Below, piece by piece: positions 1 through 9,400 of a stretch of DNA of 64,000 bases. The notes below the pieces were generated by a model, which was given only the letters and a program-made list of their open reading frames with translations, did not search any database and was not told where the DNA came from. The number at the start of each line of letters is the position of its first letter. The first letter of the stretch is position 1. Source of the DNA: Methylophilus sp. 13 (lineage in GTDB: Bacteria; Pseudomonadota; Gammaproteobacteria; Burkholderiales; Methylophilaceae). A program made the position numbers and the translations under genes. The stretch covers positions 372,001 through 436,000 of the forward strand of contig NZ_JADKYR010000001.1 in the NCBI RefSeq assembly GCF_015354335.1, given 5' to 3'.

Positions 1-1
1 G

Positions 2-523
2 CCGATGATGGTGATGATAGAGAGCCCGCTGGCAGTATTAAACGCTAAGGAAATTGCGGCCGCCTCTGAGCGCGTGATCTGTATGGTGATGGCCACCTCT
101 GACCTCATTTCGCAACTGCATGCACGTGTAACGCATGAACGCTCTGCCATCCTCACCTCCTTATCGCTGGTCATTCTGGCGGCGCGTGCGTATGGCAAAG
201 GCGTGATTGATGGCATTACGTCTGATTTTAAGAACATGCATTCGTTTGAATATGCCTGCCGCCTGGGGCGCGACATAGGCATGGATGGCAAGTCACTGGT
301 GCATCCAGCGCAAATTGCTTATTGCAATGATGCGTATACCCCGCAAAGGTCTGAGGTCGAACATGCAAGGTTGATTATTAAAGCCCTGAAAGAGGCAAAC
401 GAAGGCGGTAAAGGAACGGTCGTGGTCAACGACAAACTGGTGGAACACCACCATATTAAAGCTGCACAACGACTCATCAAATTATCAGAAGCGATTGCAG
501 AGCTAGAAGAAGAATTCATTTAA
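2..523 (+). CDS. HpcH/HpaI aldolase (CitE-like) CoA-ester lyase, 5' partial
   Basis: This is the C-terminal 173 residues of a CitE/HpcH-fold lyase; the reading frame is open to the window edge, so the true start lies upstream. The opening MIESPLAVLN stretch matches the beta-strand carrying the metal-binding Glu of the family. The tail, with GKSLVHPAQI followed by a helical region and KLVEHHHIKAAQRLI, resembles L-malyl-CoA/beta-methylmalyl-CoA lyases (Mcl1 type), which split these CoA esters into glyoxylate and acetyl-CoA or propionyl-CoA. It lies 9 nt before the MaoC gene, in an operon leading to prpBCD, which favours a propionyl-CoA-linked substrate. Citramalyl-CoA lyase or malyl-CoA thioesterase are alternatives. 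Family call is firm; substrate is inference. Confidence 0.8.
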   Translation, partial: PMMVMIESPLAVLNAKEIAAASERVICMVMATSDLISQLHARVTHERSAILTSLSLVILAARAYGKGVIDGITSDFKNMHSFEYACRLGRDIGMDGKSLVHPAQIAYCNDAYTPQRSEVEHARLIIKALKEANEGGKGTVVVNDKLVEHHHIKAAQRLIKLSEAIAELEEEFI

Positions 524-532
524 GGAATCAAC

Positions 533-1591
533 ATGACAGGCAAAATCAACGCCGGGCGTTTTTTTGAAGACTTCAAGCTGGGCGAAGTCATCCCGCATGC
601 GACGCCTCGCACCATCACCAGCGGCGACACAGCGCTATATATCGCGCTGACAGGCGCACGCAATCCATTGCATTGCAGCGCGCCGTTTGCCTTGTCGTTG
701 GGCTATGCGCAGATGCCCATTGATGACTTGCTGGCTTTTCATATCGCGTTTGGCAAAACGGTACCGGATATCTCGGTCAATGCCGTGGCAAACCTGGGAT
801 ATGCCGATGTACGGTTTATCCAGCCGGTATATGTCGGTGACACCTTGACCACTTCCAGCGAAGTGATCGGCCTCAAGCAAAACTCAAGTGGCAAAAATGG
901 CGTGGTCTGGGTACGCTCGACCTCTGTCAATCAAGACCAGCAACCGGTTTTAAGCTGGGTGCGCTGGGTAATGGTGCACAAGAAAAATCTGGCTGCCCCA
1001 GCGCCGGACACGGTGATCCCTGACTTGCCTGCCTTTGTCGCTGCCAAGGATCTACGCCTGCCCGCCCCGTTTAATGTGCATCAAGAAATCGCGGTGGCTA
1101 CCGGTGGCCGTTACTTCTGGGAAGACTACACCGTAGGCGAACGTTTGCGCCATCCCGCTGGCCTCACCATTAACGATAGCGATCATACGCTGGCTACCCA
1201 TTTGTACCAAAACAATGCCAGACTGCATTTTGATGCTCATCTGATGCAATCCACGCCACAAGGCCTGCGTCTGGTCTATGGCGGCGTAGTGATTTCCGCC
1301 TGCCGTGCATTGAGCTTTGAAGGCCTGGAAAACGCGCTGTCGATTGCGGCGATTAATGGCGGCACACATGCCAATCCCAGCTACGCCGGCGACACGATTT
1401 ACTGCATGACGGAAGTGCTGGATCAATGGACGCTGCCCCACCCGCAGCTCGGCGCTCTCAGACTACGCATGATCGGCCTCAAGAATATTCCGCCAGATCA
1501 TGTTGAGAACATCAAGACCTCACAGGGCTACCACCCCAATGTGGTACTCGACCTTGATTACACCGTTTTAATTCCACGAAAAGGAAACTAA
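533..1591 (+). CDS. MaoC-type double-hotdog dehydratase, mesaconyl-CoA hydratase-like
   Basis: 352 residues with two hotdog halves (about 10-150 and 185-340). Each half begins with a typical entry signature: FFEDFKLGE near residue 10 and YFWEDYTVGE near 190. The length and tandem-hotdog build match mesaconyl-CoA hydratase (beta-methylmalyl-CoA dehydratase), which interconverts mesaconyl-CoA and beta-methylmalyl-CoA in the cytoplasm. The start has an AAGGA ribosome site about 7 nt upstream. It sits between two CitE-like lyase genes, with only 2 nt before the next one, consistent with translational coupling and one pathway. The hydratase role is inferred from architecture and neighbours; other (R)-specific enoyl-CoA hydratase roles remain possible. 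Confidence 0.78.
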   Translation: MTGKINAGRFFEDFKLGEVIPHATPRTITSGDTALYIALTGARNPLHCSAPFALSLGYAQMPIDDLLAFHIAFGKTVPDISVNAVANLGYADVRFIQPVYVGDTLTTSSEVIGLKQNSSGKNGVVWVRSTSVNQDQQPVLSWVRWVMVHKKNLAAPAPDTVIPDLPAFVAAKDLRLPAPFNVHQEIAVATGGRYFWEDYTVGERLRHPAGLTINDSDHTLATHLYQNNARLHFDAHLMQSTPQGLRLVYGGVVISACRALSFEGLENALSIAAINGGTHANPSYAGDTIYCMTEVLDQWTLPHPQLGALRLRMIGLKNIPPDHVENIKTSQGYHPNVVLDLDYTVLIPRKGN

Positions 1592-1593
1592 CC

Positions 1594-2592
1594 ATGGCCG
1601 TTCATCCTAACCAGGCGCTCTTTGGTGGCGAAAAACCCTTTCCGGTGATCCCGGCTTGTGAGCATTTTGCAGGCAGCGAAAAGCTGATTTTGAAAGCCTT
1701 GTCCTTGCAAGACCCGGCCAACCCCAATGCGGTCGGTCCTGTGTTTGACATCACCTGCGACTGTGAAGACGGCGCTGCCAGCGGCCAGGAGCAGGCGCAT
1801 GCGGAAATGATCGTGCGTGTGCTGAATTCTGCTGCCAACCAATACAATATGGCGGGGGCACGCATTCACGACTATACGCATCCGCACTGGAAAAAAGATA
1901 TCGATATTTTGGTGGGGGGGGCCGGTGAAGTCTTGAGTTACCTGACGATCCCTAAATGTACCGACATCGCGCAAGCCCGTGAAATGATCGGCTATATTCA
2001 AGAAGTTGCAAAACAACATGGCATACGCCGCGCAATCCCTGTGCATATCCTGATTGAAACCCATGGCGCCCTGCGCCAAGTGCACGAGATTGCACAACTG
2101 CCCTGGTTGCAAGTGCTGGACTTTGGCCTGATGGACTTTGTCAGCGCCCACCACGGCGCCATCCCTGCGGCCTCAATGCGCAGCCCTGGCCAGTTTGATC
2201 ACCGCCTGCTGGCGCGTGCTAAAACGGAAGTGGTCTCCGCAGCACTGGCAAATGGTGTCGTGCCTGCCCATAACGTGACGCTGGATCTCAAGAATGTGGA
2301 AGTGACCTTTAGCGACGCCGCACGCGCGCGCAATGAGTTTGGCTTTATGCGCATGTGGAGTATCTACCCGACACAAATTCAGGCCATCGTTGATGCCATG
2401 AAACCGAATTATGACGAAGTGACGGATGCCGCCAACATTTTGCTGGCAGCACAGGCCGCTGACTGGGGGCCGATCCAATATGCAGGTGAATTGCATGACC
2501 GCGCGACCTATCGCTACTTCTGGGAGGTCTTGCAAAAAGCCAAGCAAACGGGTGTGGCCATGCCAGAAGATGCTGAACACGCGTTCTTTTAA
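1594..2592 (+). CDS. HpcH/HpaI aldolase family CoA lyase (second CitE-like)
   Basis: 332 residues, CitE-fold protein clearly different from the partial lyase at the window start. Visible family features are the early DCEDGAA segment (about residues 48-54) with acidic residues that would bind Mg2+, a helical middle, IPVHILIETHG (about 150-160) with the metal-binding Glu, and LDFGLMDFVSAHHGA after it. It starts 2 nt after the MaoC stop codon. In this operon it probably acts on a C4-C5 CoA ester (malyl-, beta-methylmalyl- or citramalyl-CoA) as a lyase or thioesterase; the sequence does not settle which. It ends in a 116-nt gap holding an intergenic repeat before prpB. Confidence 0.78.
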   Translation: MAVHPNQALFGGEKPFPVIPACEHFAGSEKLILKALSLQDPANPNAVGPVFDITCDCEDGAASGQEQAHAEMIVRVLNSAANQYNMAGARIHDYTHPHWKKDIDILVGGAGEVLSYLTIPKCTDIAQAREMIGYIQEVAKQHGIRRAIPVHILIETHGALRQVHEIAQLPWLQVLDFGLMDFVSAHHGAIPAASMRSPGQFDHRLLARAKTEVVSAALANGVVPAHNVTLDLKNVEVTFSDAARARNEFGFMRMWSIYPTQIQAIVDAMKPNYDEVTDAANILLAAQAADWGPIQYAGELHDRATYRYFWEVLQKAKQTGVAMPEDAEHAFF

Positions 2593-2595
2593 TAC

Positions 2596-2693
2596 TTAGC
2601 CACAGCGCTGACTGAGCACACAGAGAAAATCTGAGACATTTTTTATTCGGTTTGATGTATCTCTCTGTGACCTCTGTGTTCTCTGTGGCTTAA
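2596..2693. repeat. Intergenic AGCCACAG inverted-repeat element, copy 1
   Basis: The gap before prpB is bounded by TTAGCCACAG at the left and CTGTGGCTTAA at the right, with inner CACAGAGAA and TTCTCTGTG in inverted order. It can fold into a long imperfect hairpin. Related sequences occur at 4807-4867 and 46301-46388. This looks like a small palindromic intergenic repeat (REP-like) rather than a terminator, since no U-rich tract follows. Confidence 0.6.
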
Positions 2694-2708
2694 AGATAAA
2701 GGTTTAAT

Positions 2709-3587
2709 ATGCAACAAATCAATACAGCAGGTGCACGTTTCCGCGCGGCGCTGGTCGCCGAAAAGCCACTACAAATCATAGGTGCCATCAATGCCTACCA
2801 CGCCATGCTCGCCACACAATCCGGGTTTAAGGCCATCTACCTGTCTGGCGGTGGTGTGGCCGCTGGCTCTTTAGGCCTGCCTGACTTGGGGATTTCTGGT
2901 CTGGAAGATGTACTGGTCGATGTGCGCCGCATTACCGACGCGGTCGACACGCCTTTGCTGGTCGATATTGATACCGGTTTTGGCGGGGCATTTAACATTG
3001 CCCGTACCATTAAAAGCGTTGCCAAAGCAGGGGCTGCAGCGGTGCATATTGAAGATCAGGTCAGCGCCAAGCGTTGCGGGCACCGCCCCAACAAGGCGAT
3101 TGTGAGCCTGGAGGAAATGGTAGACCGGGTAAAAGCTGCCGTCGATGCCAAGCCCTATGATGACTTCGTGGTCATGGCGCGCACGGATGCGCTGGCGGTG
3201 GAAGGATTGCAATCTGCCATAGACCGCGCTTGTGCATGCGTGGAAGCAGGTGCCGACATGATTTTTCCGGAAGCGATGACGGAGCTGGGCATGTATCAGC
3301 AGTTTGTCGAAGCCGTCAAGGTGCCGGTACTGGCCAATATCACCGAATTTGGCTCTACCCCTTTATTCACGGTAGAGGAACTGGCTACGGCAGGTGTTGG
3401 CATGGTCTTGTACCCTCTGTCAGCCTTCCGCGCGATGAACCAGGCGGCGCTTCAGGTGTACCAGCGCGTACGCAAAGATGGCACACAGAAACACGTGTTG
3501 GATTTGATGCAGACACGTGCGGACTTGTACGAGCATCTTGGCTATCACGCTTTTGAACAGAAACTAGACGCGCTGTATAAAAAATAA
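2709..3587 (+). CDS. prpB: 2-methylisocitrate lyase
   Basis: 292 residues, the usual PrpB length. It cleaves 2-methylisocitrate to pyruvate and succinate, the last step of the methylcitrate cycle. The isocitrate-lyase-superfamily barrel is clear: YLSGGGVAA near residue 45, the VDIDTGFGG metal-binding Asp region near 85, and the catalytic-loop signature KRCGHRPNK near 121. Downstream VMARTDA and NITEFG segments complete the active site. It is followed after 32 nt by prpC. Assignment is firm from motif and from the prpB-prpC-prpD order. Confidence 0.95.
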   Translation: MQQINTAGARFRAALVAEKPLQIIGAINAYHAMLATQSGFKAIYLSGGGVAAGSLGLPDLGISGLEDVLVDVRRITDAVDTPLLVDIDTGFGGAFNIARTIKSVAKAGAAAVHIEDQVSAKRCGHRPNKAIVSLEEMVDRVKAAVDAKPYDDFVVMARTDALAVEGLQSAIDRACACVEAGADMIFPEAMTELGMYQQFVEAVKVPVLANITEFGSTPLFTVEELATAGVGMVLYPLSAFRAMNQAALQVYQRVRKDGTQKHVLDLMQTRADLYEHLGYHAFEQKLDALYKK

Positions 3588-3619
3588 GCGCACGCGACCA
3601 GAGATAAAGGAGGTTAGTT

Positions 3620-4795
3620 ATGAACACCACCACTGATCCTATCAACACAGCTCCCGCTAGCGAAGCGCCCAAGCGTAAAAAGGGCGTCGCGCTGGCGGGC
3701 GTGGCTGCTGGCACCACGGCCATTTGTACCGTGGGCCATAGCGGTAATGACTTACATTACCGCGGTTACGATATCATCGAACTGGCTAAACATGCCACGT
3801 TTGAAGAAGTCGCTTATTTGCTGATTCACGGTGAGCTTCCCACCCAACACCAACTCACCGCTTATCATCAAAAGCTCAAAAAGCTACGCGGCCTGCCCAG
3901 TGCACTCAAAGCCGTACTGGAACAGATTCCAGCCAATGCGCATCCGATGGATGTGATGCGCACAGGTTGCTCCATGTTGGGAACCCTCGAACCGGAAGCA
4001 ACTGACCGTAATACTGCAGGGGCTCAAGCATTGGGTGAGCGGCTGATTGCTTGCTTCGGCTCCATCCTCATTTACTGGTACCACTTTAGCCACCGTGGCG
4101 TACGCATTGAGGTGGAGACCGATGACGACTCTATCGCCGCGCACTTCCTGCATCTCCTGCATGGCAAAAAACCATCCGAGCTGCATATCAAGGCCATGAA
4201 TACCTCACTGGTGCTCTATGCCGAACATGAATTTAACGCATCCACCTTCACCTCACGCGTGATTGCTGGCACCCTCTCCGACTTGTATTCTTGCGTCACC
4301 GGTGCCATTGGTGCACTACGGGGGCCCAAACATGGCGGCGCCAATGAAGCCGCCATGGAGATTATTGAGCGTTACCAAACACCAGATGAAGCTGAAGCAG
4401 ATATCAAGGCTCGTATGGCGCGCAAAGAAATCATTATTGGCTTTGGCCATCCCGTGTATACCATTGCCGATCCACGCAATGAGTCGATCAAAGCCGTCAG
4501 CAAGTCACTGTGTGAGGATGCCGGCAATATGCAGCTGTTTGACATCTCTGCCCGCATTGAAGAAATCATGTGGAACGAGAAAAAGATGTTCCCCAACCTG
4601 GACTGGTATAGCGCTTCCAGCTACCACATGATGGGAATTCCGACTGGCATGTTCACGCCAATTTTTGTGATCTCACGCACCACCGGCTGGGTCGCGCATG
4701 CGATTGAGCAGCGTATCGATAACAAGATTATTCGCCCGAATGCAGAGTATAACGGCCCGGATAACAGAGCGTTTGTGCCTTTAGACAAACGTTAG
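3620..4795 (+). CDS. prpC: 2-methylcitrate synthase
   Basis: 391 residues. It condenses propionyl-CoA with oxaloacetate to 2-methylcitrate. Citrate-synthase-fold signatures are present: [11 protein letters not shown] near residue 42, the [13 protein letters not shown] substrate-binding region near 230, and [13 protein letters not shown] near 275. The start follows a strong AAAGGAGG site (3606-3613), so this cistron should be translated independently of prpB. The roughly 25-residue N-terminal extension rich in Pro/Ala/Lys is longer than in many homologues. The neighbours prpB and prpD fix the identity over citrate synthase. Confidence 0.94.
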   Translation: MNTTTDPINTAPASEAPKRKKGVALAGVAAGTTAICTVGHSGNDLHYRGYDIIELAKHATFEEVAYLLIHGELPTQHQLTAYHQKLKKLRGLPSALKAVLEQIPANAHPMDVMRTGCSMLGTLEPEATDRNTAGAQALGERLIACFGSILIYWYHFSHRGVRIEVETDDDSIAAHFLHLLHGKKPSELHIKAMNTSLVLYAEHEFNASTFTSRVIAGTLSDLYSCVTGAIGALRGPKHGGANEAAMEIIERYQTPDEAEADIKARMARKEIIIGFGHPVYTIADPRNESIKAVSKSLCEDAGNMQLFDISARIEEIMWNEKKMFPNLDWYSASSYHMMGIPTGMFTPIFVISRTTGWVAHAIEQRIDNKIIRPNAEYNGPDNRAFVPLDKR

Positions 4796-4806
4796 GCTTA
4801 CCCATT

Positions 4807-4867
4807 TTTTAGCCACAGAGGATTCAGAGAGCACAGAGAAAAATCTGCTGTAGCCTCTGTTGCTTAA
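4807..4867. repeat. Intergenic AGCCACAG element, copy 2 (degenerate)
   Basis: The prpC-prpD gap carries TTAGCCACAGAGGATTCAGA at its left and a decayed CTCTGTTGCTTAA at its right, in inverted orientation. It is shorter and more eroded than the copy before prpB, but shares the same arm sequences. Two copies in neighbouring gaps of one operon suggest insertion of a mobile palindromic repeat family. Confidence 0.55.
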
Positions 4868-4890
4868 ATTTTTACTTGAAAGAATCTCTT

Positions 4891-6351
4891 ATGTCCGCCC
4901 ATATTTCTAATGTACGTCCCGATCCCGATCAAGTCATTGTAGATATCGCCAACTACGTGGCAGATTTTGAAATCAACTCTCATGAAGCTTACGATACCGC
5001 CCGCAACTGCCTGATGGATACGCTGGGCTGTGGTTTCGAGGCACTGGATTATCCCGCCTGTACCAAATTACTAGGCCCCGTGATTGCCGGTACGGTTGTG
5101 CCGAATGGCGCCAAAGTTCCCGGCACCCCTTATCAGCTGGACCCTATCCTGGCCGCTTTTAATATTGGCGCCATGATCCGCTGGCTGGATTTTAATGACA
5201 CCTGGCTGGCCGCAGAATGGGGACATCCGTCTGACAACCTGGGCGGGATTCTGGCTTCAGCGGATTACATGTCGCGCAAAAATGTGGCCGAAGGCAAAGC
5301 GCCATTGACTATGAAAGACGTACTCACCGCCATGATCAAGGCGCATGAAATTCAGGGCGTACTGGCGCTGGAAAACAGCTTTAACAGAGTGGGTCTGGAC
5401 CACGTCATTCTGGTTAAAATTGCCTCTACCGCTGTTGTGACCAAATTACTGGGGGGTAACAAACAAGATATTATCAATGCTGTGTCTAATGCCTTTGTTG
5501 ATGGTCAAAGCTTGCGTACCTACCGTCATAGTCCAAACACCGGTTCACGTAAATCCTGGGCGGCAGGCGATGCCACCTCGCGAGCGGTGCGTCTGGCCTG
5601 GATGACCTTGCAAGGTGAAATGGGCTACCCAAGTGCACTCACAGCCAAAACCTGGGGCTTTTATGACGTCTTGTTCAAAGGTAATGCCTTCAAGTTCCAG
5701 CGCCCTTACGGCAGCTATGTGATGGAACAGGTATTGTTCAAAATCTCGTTTCCGGCCGAATTTCATGCGCAAACAGCGGTGGAGTGCGCTTTCCAGCTCA
5801 ACAAGGAAGTGGGCAGCCGTCTGCAAACCCTGGAAGACATTGCCAACATCGACAAGATTATTATCACCACGCATGAATCTGCGATCCGTATCATTGATAA
5901 AACCGGCCCGATGAACAATCCGGCAGACCGTGACCACTGTATTCAATATATGTCTGCCGTTGGCTTGCTCAAAGGCAACCTCACCGCATTAGATTATGAG
6001 GATGAAGCGGCCGCCGACCCTAGGATTGATGCGTTGCGTGAGAAAATGATCTGTGTGGAAAAAGCAGAATACACCCGTGATTATTTGGATCCTGAAAAAC
6101 GTTCCATTGCCAACGCGATCCAAGTTTTCTTCAAGGATGGCACGCAATCTAGCAACATCGCCGTTGAATACCCGATTGGCCATCGCCGCCGCCGCGGCGA
6201 AGGCATCCCGGAACTGGTGAAAAAATTCAAGGTGAATTTGGCCCGCCGCTTTGACGCAGCCAAACAAAGTGAGATTTTGGCCTTGTGCCAAGACCAGGCA
6301 AAACTCGAAGCCACCGCAGTGAATGCGTTTGTAGATATGCTGGCGCTCTAA
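4891..6351 (+). CDS. prpD: 2-methylcitrate dehydratase
   Basis: 486 residues from the ATG at 4891, close to the 483 of E. coli PrpD. It dehydrates 2-methylcitrate to 2-methyl-cis-aconitate. Family landmarks read directly from the sequence include [54 protein letters not shown] and [16 protein letters not shown]. An in-frame TTG at 4876 would add five residues, but the ATG aligns with the known N-terminus and has a GAAAG site just upstream. The iron-sulphur aconitase (AcnD/PrpF) seen in some clusters is absent here, so hydration would rely on this PrpD type or a housekeeping aconitase. Confidence 0.95.
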   Translation: MSAHISNVRPDPDQVIVDIANYVADFEINSHEAYDTARNCLMDTLGCGFEALDYPACTKLLGPVIAGTVVPNGAKVPGTPYQLDPILAAFNIGAMIRWLDFNDTWLAAEWGHPSDNLGGILASADYMSRKNVAEGKAPLTMKDVLTAMIKAHEIQGVLALENSFNRVGLDHVILVKIASTAVVTKLLGGNKQDIINAVSNAFVDGQSLRTYRHSPNTGSRKSWAAGDATSRAVRLAWMTLQGEMGYPSALTAKTWGFYDVLFKGNAFKFQRPYGSYVMEQVLFKISFPAEFHAQTAVECAFQLNKEVGSRLQTLEDIANIDKIIITTHESAIRIIDKTGPMNNPADRDHCIQYMSAVGLLKGNLTALDYEDEAAADPRIDALREKMICVEKAEYTRDYLDPEKRSIANAIQVFFKDGTQSSNIAVEYPIGHRRRRGEGIPELVKKFKVNLARRFDAAKQSEILALCQDQAKLEATAVNAFVDMLAL

Positions 6352-6370
6352 AAACGCAAACTCAGTCTCT

Positions 6371-6398
6371 AAAAAGAGCGCTCGCAGCGCTCTTTTTT
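6371..6398 (+). terminator. Rho-independent terminator after prpD
   Basis: AAAAAGAGCGCT, a CGC loop, AGCGCTCTTTTTT: a 12-bp stem with three-base loop followed by a T run, 19 nt past the prpD stop codon. It closes the propionate operon. Confidence 0.9.
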
Positions 6399-6426
6399 AT
6401 TGCCCTAATCAAACCCAAACGCTGAA

Positions 6427-6456
6427 TAAAAAAGAGCGACCACAAAGGTCGCTCTT
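6427..6456 (-). terminator. Rho-independent terminator after the RTX adhesin gene
   Basis: On the minus strand AAGAGCGACC, a TTTGT loop and GGTCGCTCTT are followed by a T run. The 10-bp stem lies 27 nt past the adhesin stop codon and back-to-back with the prpD terminator. Confidence 0.88.
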
Positions 6457-6483
6457 GAACTGCTATTAGCAATACTGCTGCGA

Positions 6484-9400
6484 TTAGTGATCCACAACAA
6501 TATTTTGCTGTGTCAGCAGGTTTGCGATCACTGCTGCATCGCTGGTTTGACCGTTAGTTAAATCGACACCGGCCACCACAATGGTCTGGGTTTCCTGGCC
6601 ACTGCTAAACGCGCCTGAAACATTGTGTGCATCATTCGCGAAACCACCATTCGAGCTGATATGAATGATGGTATCGCTACCTGATTTTTCAAAGTGCATG
6701 TAGTTGACCAGGTTGGTTGGATTTTCACCTTGCAACAAATCACGGATATCCAATACATCCCCACCTTGGCTGACCGCGGCTTTATTAAAGTCTTTGATTG
6801 TGTCAAGTGCAGGAGATCCAGCAGCACCATCATCGCCTTGATCCCACTTGAACACATCCACACCCGCGCCGCCGGTCAGGGTATCGTTGCCTTTACCACC
6901 GATCAGGATATCGTTGCCATTACCGCCATTCAGCTTGTCATCACCTGCTCCGCCACGCAGGATGTCGTTACCATCGCCACCATTCAAGGTATCTTTGCCA
7001 GCATAGCCGTAGATAATGTCATTGCCGGAGGTACCGTTAACAATGTCGTCACCTGCACCACCACCCAGAATTGGCGTAGTGTTATTGCTACTCAACAAGC
7101 TGAGATTGAGCAGATTGCTTGCACTTGCGCTATCTTGCAGGCCAGTACTGTCAGTTGCAGTGATCGTAAAGTTTTCCAACACATTGACGCCAAGAAGCTG
7201 CGGATTCACCTTCACCGTTGACAGGAATTCATTCAGAGCAAGGTTGTCGATCGTGCCACCGTCAGCAGCTGTAACCACCAGTTTGCCATTTGCACCGATT
7301 AAGCCAAGGAAGCCGCTACTTTCTGTATAGCTTACTTTTAAGCCTAACTCATTCGCTACCGCTTGCGAGTAACTCATTAGTGTAGAGCCGATGATCACAC
7401 CAATCCCAGCATTGAACGCAATATTGACGTTAGTAATGTTGTTATTGGCATCACTTGCTGTGAAATTCTGACGACTTGAGAAGTCAAGCAAATCAACATT
7501 CAACAGACCAGGCAAGGTAATCAAGCCAGCCGCACCGACAGCCGTAGAGACATCAGGCGCCACCTGCGGTGTAGGTGTATAGGTATTATTTTTCGCCACA
7601 TTCACCGTCAAATCAGCAGTGCTGGTATCGCCATCTTTGTCACTTAATGTATAAGTGACCTTAGTGCTGTCTGCAGGCTGGGTGGTGCTTGAAGTCGTGA
7701 TTTTAATGTTATCAAGCAAACCACCGGTACTGTTCGTATCCACTGATTTAAACTCCACGCGCATCTGGCTACCAGTCCCTGTGAAGCTGTATGAGAATGT
7801 ACTCATGTTCAAGCTTCCAGTATTGACCGTATCAATGACTTTACCATTCACAATTACTTGAATTGCAGAGTCAACCCCTGATGTATGACCAGCACGTGCC
7901 GCATAATCAAAACTTAATGTCACCACTGCATCTTTGCTTGGATTGATATAAGTGTATAGATTTCCATCACCGTTATAGTTTTCAATCTCAAGCACATTGC
8001 CGTAACTTGCAGACAAGCCATAAATAGTGCTTGGCATAATCTCAATCGTGCCACTCTTGTTGTCTGTGTACCAGCCTAAAGGCACTGGCGTTTGCTGACT
8101 ACTGCCATTGGCATCAAAAGTGGTGTTGATGAGGGTTACTTTTGTCTGTCCTGGGGTGAAGGCATATTTACCATCGTCCATGTCTACAACAAATGTGCCA
8201 GCTTTAGTGACCACTGTCAGCTGATGAGTGGTCGCATTGTAAGAGCTATTATTCGTCCCAGCGACGGCAATTGAACCTGTTTTAGCATCAAAGGTATAAG
8301 TGGTCCCCTCAATCGCCACTGACTTGACATAGCCACCATCAGCGCCGAAGCCACCACCACTGGTCAAGCTGCCAACAACAGGGGTTGGTACAGTTTGGCT
8401 CAGTACAGCATCCAATTGCGCAAAGTTAGATACCTGAATTGCATTTGTATCCGTGCCAGTTGAGCCATTGTACGCAACCTGGTTCATGCTGTTTGCCACC
8501 TGCGTTGCAGAAACACTGCTACCCACACCAATTGCATATTCATTGATGTTATTGGCTTTCAGGAAGGCCTCCCATGCCTGTCTATCGCTATCCCCTACTT
8601 CACGGCCACTATTTGGCTCGCCATCAGAGAAGAAGTAACCAATGTTCTGTCCGCCTGAGATCTTACCGACAGAGTTAAAGGCTGTTTTGCTTCCATCCAG
8701 CGCCGCATCATAATTGGTGCCAGATAACGTTTGCAGTGAAGCAAGCACTTGTTTTGCCTCTGAGATGGTCACCCAAGTTGGTGTTTTCTGATAATAGCCA
8801 TCAGAGAAAGTCACGATCATGACGCGGACATCACCGCCCAATGAAGCATATTGATCCAACAAGGTATTGATGGACTTCACTTCACTAGCAAGACGTGAGG
8901 TACCATTGATACCATCCAATGTCGCCATACTGCCAGAGACATCAATGGTAAACATGATGTTTGTGCCTTTGTCGCCCTGAGCAGTGACCGTCTGATTGGT
9001 AGCAATCGGCGCATCATCAACCACATTAACAGTGATAGAACCAGTAGTTGTGGTATCAGAGTCTTTAGCATTTACACCAAACTTCAGGGCAAGCGTATCC
9101 TCACCTTGAGCAGGGTGATCCAGCGGACCAGACAGCTTGACAGCGTACTTGCCTGAGTTATCAATGGATATGCGCAAGATTTCCTGACCATTAGCAGAAC
9201 CGATCAGCGTCCCGGTGTTGCTTCCAGCCCAGGTAATTGCAACGCCACCAGACGTATAGGTTTGAGTTGGTGCAGTCAATGTCACACTCTGCAAATCACC
9301 ATTTGGATCTGAGATACCTAAATCACCAGAAGCAATAATGTTTGAAGGCTCACCTGGATCCAGAATACCACTTGGTAATCCATCTTCAGACACAGAGGCA

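Noticed and set aside
6860-7060. Regular short repeats that might be read as a CRISPR array.
   Set aside because: They are the glycine- and aspartate-rich RTX nonapeptide codons of the adhesin, in frame and without spacer diversity.
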